Below, one piece after another: positions 59,178 through 64,000 of a DNA stretch of 64,000 nt (the stretch's first letter is position 1; each line of letters begins with the position of its first letter). The notes beneath the pieces are model-generated. The model did not search any database. It worked only from the letters and a program-made list of their open reading frames with translations, and had not been told where the DNA came from. The translations under genes and the position numbers were made by a program. This DNA comes from Oscillospiraceae bacterium (GTDB lineage: Bacteria; Bacillota; Clostridia; Oscillospirales; Oscillospiraceae), in the NCBI GenBank assembly GCA_020025575.1, contig JAHHRW010000002.1, forward strand, positions 62,001 through 126,000. Reading direction: 5' to 3'.

Positions 59178-60248
59178 ATGGAAAAAGCTGCATACGCATT
59201 TAAGCTGGATGGAACTCCTGTTAAATGCACAGTGTTCGGTCATGGTCATATCAATCATACATTGAAAATTATAACAGATACCGGTGCAGAATATATCTTG
59301 CAGAAAATAAATAAGTACGTGTTTAAGGATCCTGCGGGTGTCATGCGCAATGTAGGATCTATTACTGATTTTATCCGGGAAAGAGCGGACGATACCAGAC
59401 TATGTCTGCACTTCCTGACCACAAAGGATGGTCAGTTCCACTATCAGGATGACCAGGGAGAATTCTGGCGGATGTATGATTTTATTGGGGGATTCTGTCT
59501 GGATACTCCAGAAAGCGATCAGGATTTCTACCAGAGTGCTCTGGCATTTGGACGTTTTCAGCAGATGCTCAGCGAATTCAAAGCAGATACATTGGAAGAA
59601 ACCATTCCGGAGTTCCATAACACCATCGACCGTTACCGGCTGTTCAAACAGTCCGTTGCGGAAGATCGTGTGGGACGTCTGGCCGGTGTACAGGATGATG
59701 TGGATTTTGTTCTTGCACGGGAGGAAAAGGGCTCTATTTTGCAGAATATGCGTGTCAGTGGGGAGCTGCCCCTGCGGGTGACCCATAATGATACCAAGCT
59801 CAATAATGTCCTGCTGGATCGCAAAACCCGGAAATCGCTGTGCGTGCTGGATCTGGACACGGTGATGCCCGGTCTGAGTGCCTATGACTTCGGTGACTCT
59901 ATCCGTTTCGGTGCGGCAACTGCTGCTGAAGATGAGAAAGACCTGAGCAAGATGCATCTGGATCTGCATATGTTTGAAGTATTCACCAGAGGCTTTTTGG
60001 AGGCAGCCACATCCCTGACCGACCGTGAGGTGGAGGTGTTGCCCATGGGTGCCTATACGATGACACTGGAAGTCGGTTTGCGGTTCCTGAAGGATTATCT
60101 GGACGGGGATCTTTACTTCAAGACTGCGTATCCGGAACATAATCTGGTTCGGGCCAGAACCCAGCTGAAACTGGTTGCGGATATGGAAGATAAGATGGGC
60201 CAGATGAATGAAATTGTAGCAAGGGTCGCTGCAGAAGTTCGCAAATAA
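59178..60248 (+). CDS. nahK: N-acetylhexosamine 1-kinase (NahK-like)
   Basis: A 356-residue kinase of the aminoglycoside-phosphotransferase fold. The catalytic loop VTHNDTKLNNVLLD and the metal-binding DLDTVMPGLSAYDFGDSIRFGA, followed by TAAEDEKDLSKMHLD and YPEHNLVRARTQLKLV, follow the bifidobacterial NahK closely (from memory, not a search). NahK phosphorylates N-acetylglucosamine and N-acetylgalactosamine at C1 in lacto-N-biose or mucin-glycan use. No phosphorylase or importer is adjacent. GGAGG lies 12 bases before the ATG, slightly far, and the site is part of a small self-complement. Confidence 0.85.
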   Translation: MEKAAYAFKLDGTPVKCTVFGHGHINHTLKIITDTGAEYILQKINKYVFKDPAGVMRNVGSITDFIRERADDTRLCLHFLTTKDGQFHYQDDQGEFWRMYDFIGGFCLDTPESDQDFYQSALAFGRFQQMLSEFKADTLEETIPEFHNTIDRYRLFKQSVAEDRVGRLAGVQDDVDFVLAREEKGSILQNMRVSGELPLRVTHNDTKLNNVLLDRKTRKSLCVLDLDTVMPGLSAYDFGDSIRFGAATAAEDEKDLSKMHLDLHMFEVFTRGFLEAATSLTDREVEVLPMGAYTMTLEVGLRFLKDYLDGDLYFKTAYPEHNLVRARTQLKLVADMEDKMGQMNEIVARVAAEVRK

Positions 60249-60253
60249 GTTTA

Positions 60254-60277
60254 TGGGGCAGCGCTGTCGCTGCCCCA
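60254..60277 (+). terminator. Terminator of the nahK-like gene
   Basis: TGGGGCAGCG-ctgt-CGCTGCCCCA: a 10-base stem followed by TTTGTTGTG. Confidence 0.7.
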
Positions 60278-60324
60278 TTTGTTGTGAGCTGGACAATAAA
60301 CAATCTGAAGATTTAGATAATTCC

Positions 60325-60353
60325 TTGCTTTTTAGAAAAAGTAGGGTTAAAAT
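60325..60353 (+). promoter_or_regulatory. Promoter of the ATP-grasp gene
   Basis: TTGCTT (60325-60330), 17-base spacer, TAAAAT (60348-60353), 34 bases before the start codon. Confidence 0.55.
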
Positions 60354-60386
60354 GGTTTCAGTTTTCTTTCAGAAAGAGGAAAAAGA

Positions 60387-61391
60387 ATGGATAAGGTTAA
60401 AGCATTTTTTCGCAGAGCCTGCTCCGGCAGCTTTAAGCGTTTTTTTCGGAATTTAGAACTGGTGCACCAACAGTCCGGCAAAAACCGAATCGTACTGTTT
60501 GTGGATATGGTTTACAGTATGCTGGTGCATGGAATCGGATATTTGGATTATCTGACCTTTGGCTTTGCCTATATCGGCAAGGAAAAGCGTCGGACTTTCA
60601 TGACTTATAATGATAATATCGCCTTGGTTCGGCGGATGAACCAGCGGGAAGCTTACCCGATCTTAAACGATAAGCTGCTGTTCACAAAAACCTATGGCGC
60701 TTATATGAAACGGGATTTTGTGGATTTGCAGGACGGATTCGAGGCATTTGAAACCTTCTGTCAGGGCAAGGAAACTTTTTTTGCCAAACAGCCGGTGTCT
60801 TTCGGCGGGACGGGTGTTGCAAAGGTTCATCTGGAAGGCAGGGATCTTGCACAGCTTTATCAGGAGCTTGTGGATAAAAAGATGTTTCTGGCAGAGCAGA
60901 CCATCCATCAGCATCCAGAAATGGACAAGCTGTGTGACCGCTCCGTTAATACCATCCGAATTGTGACGATCCTGAGCAATCTGGGGAACGCCAATGTGGT
61001 CTATGCACTGGTGCGTATCGGCAGCGGACAGAATGATGTGGACAATATCTCCAGCGGCGGCATGTACACGCTGCTGTCTGATGAAGGTACCATTACCATG
61101 CCGGTATTCTGCGACAAGACTGTTTCGTATTACACCCAGCACCCCTTCAATGGGTTTGTGTTTGAGGGATTCCAGGTGCCTTATTTCAAAGAGGCTCTGG
61201 AGCTGTGTCAGGCTGCTGCCAAGGAAGAACCGCGCCTGCGCTATATTGGATGGGACGTGGCGATTACCCCGGATGGCCCGGTGCTCGTGGAGGGCAACAA
61301 CCTGCCCGGCTATGATATGTGCCAGAATCATCGATTCCATCCCAATGGAGAGGGTATGAAATCAGAATTTGTCTGGGCAGAGGAAAACTAA
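60387..61391 (+). CDS. Sugar-transfer-associated ATP-grasp protein
   Basis: A 334-residue protein with an ATP-grasp fold. Residues 100-330 show KQPVSFGGTGV, LAEQTIHQHPEM, NTIRIVTIL, and the C-terminal metal-binding IGWDVAITPDGPVLVEGNNLPGYD (acidic and Asn ligands). This matches the ATPgrasp_ST family, which adds groups to cell-surface polysaccharides; teichoic or capsule modification is the usual context. The N-terminal ~90 residues are basic and hydrophobic and may sit at the membrane. Nearby nahK-like kinase is a possible but unproven functional link. Confidence 0.78.
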   Translation: MDKVKAFFRRACSGSFKRFFRNLELVHQQSGKNRIVLFVDMVYSMLVHGIGYLDYLTFGFAYIGKEKRRTFMTYNDNIALVRRMNQREAYPILNDKLLFTKTYGAYMKRDFVDLQDGFEAFETFCQGKETFFAKQPVSFGGTGVAKVHLEGRDLAQLYQELVDKKMFLAEQTIHQHPEMDKLCDRSVNTIRIVTILSNLGNANVVYALVRIGSGQNDVDNISSGGMYTLLSDEGTITMPVFCDKTVSYYTQHPFNGFVFEGFQVPYFKEALELCQAAAKEEPRLRYIGWDVAITPDGPVLVEGNNLPGYDMCQNHRFHPNGEGMKSEFVWAEEN

Positions 61392-61394
61392 AAC

Positions 61395-61424
61395 AAAAGC
61401 ACTTGCATCAGCAAGTGCTTTTTT
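61395..61424 (+). terminator. Terminator shared by convergent ATP-grasp and RluA genes
   Basis: AAAAGCACTTGC-atca-GCAAGTGCTTTT: a 12-base stem with six T. The stop codon of the opposing pseudouridine synthase (61408-61410) lies inside this hairpin. Confidence 0.8.
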
Positions 61425-62010
61425 CGTTGCCCCAAGAGGGGAGAGATTCAAATTGGAGATAGGAGCCTTTCCATGGGAAACAAATGCGGCATGAATAGAG
61501 CATGGGGGCAGTTGCGGCATCTCGGGAACCGTATTTATGGTCGCCTACAAGGGGAAATCCTCTGGAAGAAAACTGCACCCGAATCTGATGGGAGCGTCCT
61601 GTATGGAGCCTGATATGCACCAGCGACGGGTCGGAGTCCGTGAGCCGCACAAATTCAAGGCTGGCTTTTTTGACACCTTTACGCTCTTTTTTAACGGTGA
61701 AAACCTTGTTCTTTCGGCTATCCTTAAATAGAAAATCCACCCAGGTAGCTTGCGTTGGAGGCGTTCCGTGAACCAGTGCCCGATATTCTTTGACCAGAAG
61801 TCCATCTTGCACCAGACGGGATAGATTGGCGGCGGCGGATTTGTTTCTGGCGTAGACCATAACACCGCCCACATTCAGATCCAGTCGGTGGATTGGGTAG
61901 ACCTGCCCGCCAAGGGTGTCCGCGATTTGTTGGGGCACTTCTTTTTCAGAATCCAAACCAACGGGTTTTACGATGACAGCCAGGTCTTGATCTGTGTGCA
62001 AAAACTCCAT
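61408..62010 (-). CDS. RluA-family pseudouridine synthase
   Basis: A 200-residue enzyme isomerising uridine in rRNA or tRNA. The catalytic aspartate lies in PIHRLDLNVGGVMVYARN (family form HRLDxxTSG; here NVGG in place of TSG), with KEYRALVHG, RLHTGRSHQIRVQFSSRGFPLVGDHKYG and the C-terminal CRICFPW. No S4 domain is present, so it is the short stand-alone type. The start at 62010 has AAGGAG 9 bases upstream; the longer frame extends through the promoter of the ABC gene and is not used. Confidence 0.9.
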   Translation of the reverse strand: MEFLHTDQDLAVIVKPVGLDSEKEVPQQIADTLGGQVYPIHRLDLNVGGVMVYARNKSAAANLSRLVQDGLLVKEYRALVHGTPPTQATWVDFLFKDSRKNKVFTVKKERKGVKKASLEFVRLTDSDPSLVHIRLHTGRSHQIRVQFSSRGFPLVGDHKYGSRDAATAPMLYSCRICFPWKGSYLQFESLPSWGNEKSTC

Positions 62011-62085
62011 GGATTCACACTCCTTAGATGTTTTTGGTATTATAACAAAATTCCCGGAAAATGTCCAAAATAATTTTGGTTGCGC

Positions 62086-62114
62086 TTGCAACATTGAATC
62101 AGAAGTTGTATAAT
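62086..62114 (+). promoter_or_regulatory. Promoter of the ABC exporter gene
   Basis: TTGCAA (62086-62091), 17-base spacer, TATAAT (62109-62114), 26 bases before the start codon. Confidence 0.75.
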
Positions 62115-62140
62115 AACCCAAGTATATAGGAGGATTTTAT

Positions 62141-63898
62141 ATGACAACCAAAGATTTTCAAAAGAAAAGACCTTTGATGATTTTTGTGAGCTATTTCAAA
62201 AATCACCTGGGTTTGTTCCTGACGGATATCACCTGTGCGGTGCTCATTGCAGGTATTGATTTGGCGTTCCCTCTGATTACCCGCTGGGCACTATATGATT
62301 TGCTCCCCAATCAGGCGTATCGCACCTTTTTCTTGATTATGGCGGTGGCACTGGGCAGCTATGCGATTCGTTCGTTACTGAATTATGTGGTGTGTTATTT
62401 CGGGCACACCTTTGGCATTCGGGTCGAGGCAGACATCCGTGCAGATTTGTTCCGACATATGCAGGAACTGGGGTTTGATTTCTATGACCGCAATCGAACA
62501 GGACAGATGATGAGCAGACTGACCACGGATCTGTTTGATTTGACAGAGCTTGCCCATCATGGCCCTGAGGACTTGCTGACCAGCATTTTTACCGTCATCG
62601 GAGCGCTTGTGATTATGTTCACCATTCAGTGGCAGCTGGCACTGGTGGTGGCAATTGTGATTCCCATTTTCCTGATCGTGGTCATGAGTATGCGCAATCG
62701 TATGTCCAGAGCCTCAGCGGCAGTTAAGCAGAAAATCGGCCATATCAACACCGAAATTGAGTCCAGCCTTACCGGAATCCGCACGGCAAAGGCTTTTGCC
62801 AGTGAAGATCAGGAGCTTGCTCGATTTGAAACCGCCAATGAGCAGTTCAAAACCTCTAAGCGTCAGTTCCACAAGGCGATGGGAAGATTCTCCAGCGCTG
62901 TGGAGTTTTTTCTGTGCAGCCTGAACGTGGTGGTCATCGGCTTTGGCGGCTGGCTCATCATGCGTGGACAGATGGATTATGTGGATTTGATCACCTTCTC
63001 CCTCTATATTGCCACATTTGTGGCGCCAATGCGAAAAATGTCCACCTTCTCTGAATTGCTTGCCAGCGGATTTGCAGGTCTGAACCGATTCGTAGAACTG
63101 ATGCGCATGGAGCCTACCCTGAAGGATCGGGAAAATGCCAAGCCGCTGTCCTGCGCGGGGGGACAGATCGATGTAGATCATGTATCCTTCTCCTATGATG
63201 GAGATTTGGCGGTTCTACACGATGTGAGCCTGCACGTGCATTCCGGTGAAACGGTGGCCATTGTTGGCCCTTCCGGCGGCGGCAAGAGCACCCTGTGCCA
63301 GCTGATTCCCCGCTTTTATGATGTTACCTCTGGTTCTATCAAAATTGACGGTCAGGATGTCCGGGATGTGACCCAGAAATCCATTCACCAGAACATCGGA
63401 ATTGTCCAGCAGGATGTGTTCCTGTTTGCGGACACCATTCTGGAGAATGTCCGCTATGGTAAGCCGGATGCAACCATGGATGAAGTAATTGCAGCTGCCA
63501 AGAAGGCAGAGATTTATGAGGATATCATGGCGATGCCCAATGGGTTTGATACCTATGTGGGCGAGCGTGGCACATTGCTGTCCGGCGGACAGAAACAGAG
63601 AATTTCCATTGCTCGAATTTTCCTGAAGAACCCGCCGATCCTCATTTTGGATGAGGCAACCTCTGCGCTGGACTCTGTCACAGAGGCAAAGATTCAAAAG
63701 GCATTCGATGCTCTGGCTGAGGGCCGAACCACGCTGATCATCGCCCATCGGCTGTCCACCATTCGCTCTGCGCATCGGATTGTTTCCATTGCGGATGGCA
63801 TGATTACCGAGAGCGGCACCCACGACGAGCTGATTGGCAGCGGCGGAATGTATGCGCAGCTTTATAAAACCCAGACCAATATTGCAAAGAATCTATAA
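62141..63898 (+). CDS. ABC exporter, fused permease-ATPase (MsbA/LmrA type)
   Basis: A 585-residue half-transporter. Residues 1-320 hold six membrane helices with the coupling region; the ATPase has Walker A GPSGGGKST, Q-loop VQQDVFLF, signature LSGGQKQRISIAR, Walker B ILILDEATSALDS and the H-loop AHRLST. Family members export lipids, drugs or peptides as homo- or heterodimers. No partner half-transporter is visible, but the window ends just beyond this gene. AGGAGG lies 7 bases before the ATG. The substrate is unknown. Confidence 0.93.
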   Translation: MTTKDFQKKRPLMIFVSYFKNHLGLFLTDITCAVLIAGIDLAFPLITRWALYDLLPNQAYRTFFLIMAVALGSYAIRSLLNYVVCYFGHTFGIRVEADIRADLFRHMQELGFDFYDRNRTGQMMSRLTTDLFDLTELAHHGPEDLLTSIFTVIGALVIMFTIQWQLALVVAIVIPIFLIVVMSMRNRMSRASAAVKQKIGHINTEIESSLTGIRTAKAFASEDQELARFETANEQFKTSKRQFHKAMGRFSSAVEFFLCSLNVVVIGFGGWLIMRGQMDYVDLITFSLYIATFVAPMRKMSTFSELLASGFAGLNRFVELMRMEPTLKDRENAKPLSCAGGQIDVDHVSFSYDGDLAVLHDVSLHVHSGETVAIVGPSGGGKSTLCQLIPRFYDVTSGSIKIDGQDVRDVTQKSIHQNIGIVQQDVFLFADTILENVRYGKPDATMDEVIAAAKKAEIYEDIMAMPNGFDTYVGERGTLLSGGQKQRISIARIFLKNPPILILDEATSALDSVTEAKIQKAFDALAEGRTTLIIAHRLSTIRSAHRIVSIADGMITESGTHDELIGSGGMYAQLYKTQTNIAKNL

Positions 63899-63910
63899 GA
63901 AAAACCACAA

Positions 63911-63943
63911 AGAATCCCACTTCATTCATGAGGTGGGATTTTT
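63911..63943 (+). terminator. Terminator of the ABC exporter gene
   Basis: AATCCCAC (63913-63920) pairs with GTGGGATT (63933-63940), followed by TTTTTG. The last ~55 bases hold a possible ribosome site (AAGGGGGTGAGG) for a gene beyond the window. Confidence 0.75.
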
Positions 63944-64000
63944 GCATAGAATAGGGACTTGCTGTCGGCAATAAGATACTCCTAAGGGGGTGAGGCCTAT

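Noticed and set aside
1..64000. CRISPR array or other direct-repeat array
   Set aside because: No repeat of 25-40 bases with regular spacing was noticed by eye, and no cas-like gene is present. A computed repeat search would be decisive.

Overview
The window reads as a chromosomal segment of an anaerobic, spore-forming Firmicute. It is most likely a clostridial (Oscillospirales-like) gut bacterium, although no rRNA or marker phylogeny is available here to prove that. The evidence is: Gram-positive cell-division and sporulation-type genes (divIVA, sepF, dacF-type carboxypeptidase, a SpoIIQ-like LytM protein, a YtvI-like permease), oxygen-sensitive enzymes (rubrerythrin, Ni-CO dehydrogenase, acetyl-CoA synthase, an Fe-S cysteine desulfidase family protein), T-box control of ileS, strong GGAGG ribosome sites, and promoters of the type TTGACA/TTGCAA-17-TATAAT/TAAAAT. 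Non-ATG starts (TTG, GTG) are frequent.

Layout. 0-7 kb: start of rpe (cut by the window), a DUF1540 mini-protein, an HtrA-type protease, rubrerythrin, an AraC regulator divergent from a dicarboxylate/amino-acid symporter, and an archaeal-type phosphoglycerate mutase. 7-10 kb: a coenzyme A island, coaX plus an ECF S-component (probably a pantothenate transporter) divergent from coaBC; the transporter mRNA starts with a long imperfect hairpin that looks like a leader regulator. 10-16 kb: AI-2E/YtvI-type permease, a MarR regulator with an Old-Yellow-Enzyme-type flavin/Fe-S reductase, a cysteine desulfidase family protein, and tRNA-Tyr and tRNA-Thr. 16-21 kb: ileS with its T-box, divIVA, sepF, yggS. 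21-29 kb: a tightly coupled RNA/DNA-fidelity operon miaB-mutS-CPBP protease-mutL-miaA-hfq. 29-33 kb: Na/Pi cotransporter and a DUF1846 protein, then a 450-base gap rich in hairpins. 33-38 kb: acsB, cooC, cooS, the carbonyl branch of the Wood-Ljungdahl pathway with all metal-ligand cysteines that I could place.

39.2-46.0 kb is the most unusual part: ten intact, head-to-tail, overlapping genes for a phage head (terminase small and large, portal, maturation protease, decoration-like protein, HK97-type capsid, connector-type proteins, one tail/baseplate-like protein) with no integrase, replication, lysis, tape-measure or tail-fibre gene, inserted between an adenine-phosphoribosyltransferase-like gene and glycogen phosphorylase. 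It is either a PBSX-like relic or a domesticated capsid module.

46-64 kb: glgP, a shared sugar-ABC ATPase with a lysine-rich insert and a long leader, dacF, a SpoIIQ-like protein, a ymdB-yhaO-yhaN nuclease operon, a 56-residue two-helix membrane protein, aspS, a PPC/DUF296 protein, a NahK-like sugar kinase with a three-way-junction leader, a sugar-transfer-type ATP-grasp protein, an RluA-type pseudouridine synthase and an ABC exporter. Most transcription units end in clear hairpin terminators, often placed between convergent genes.
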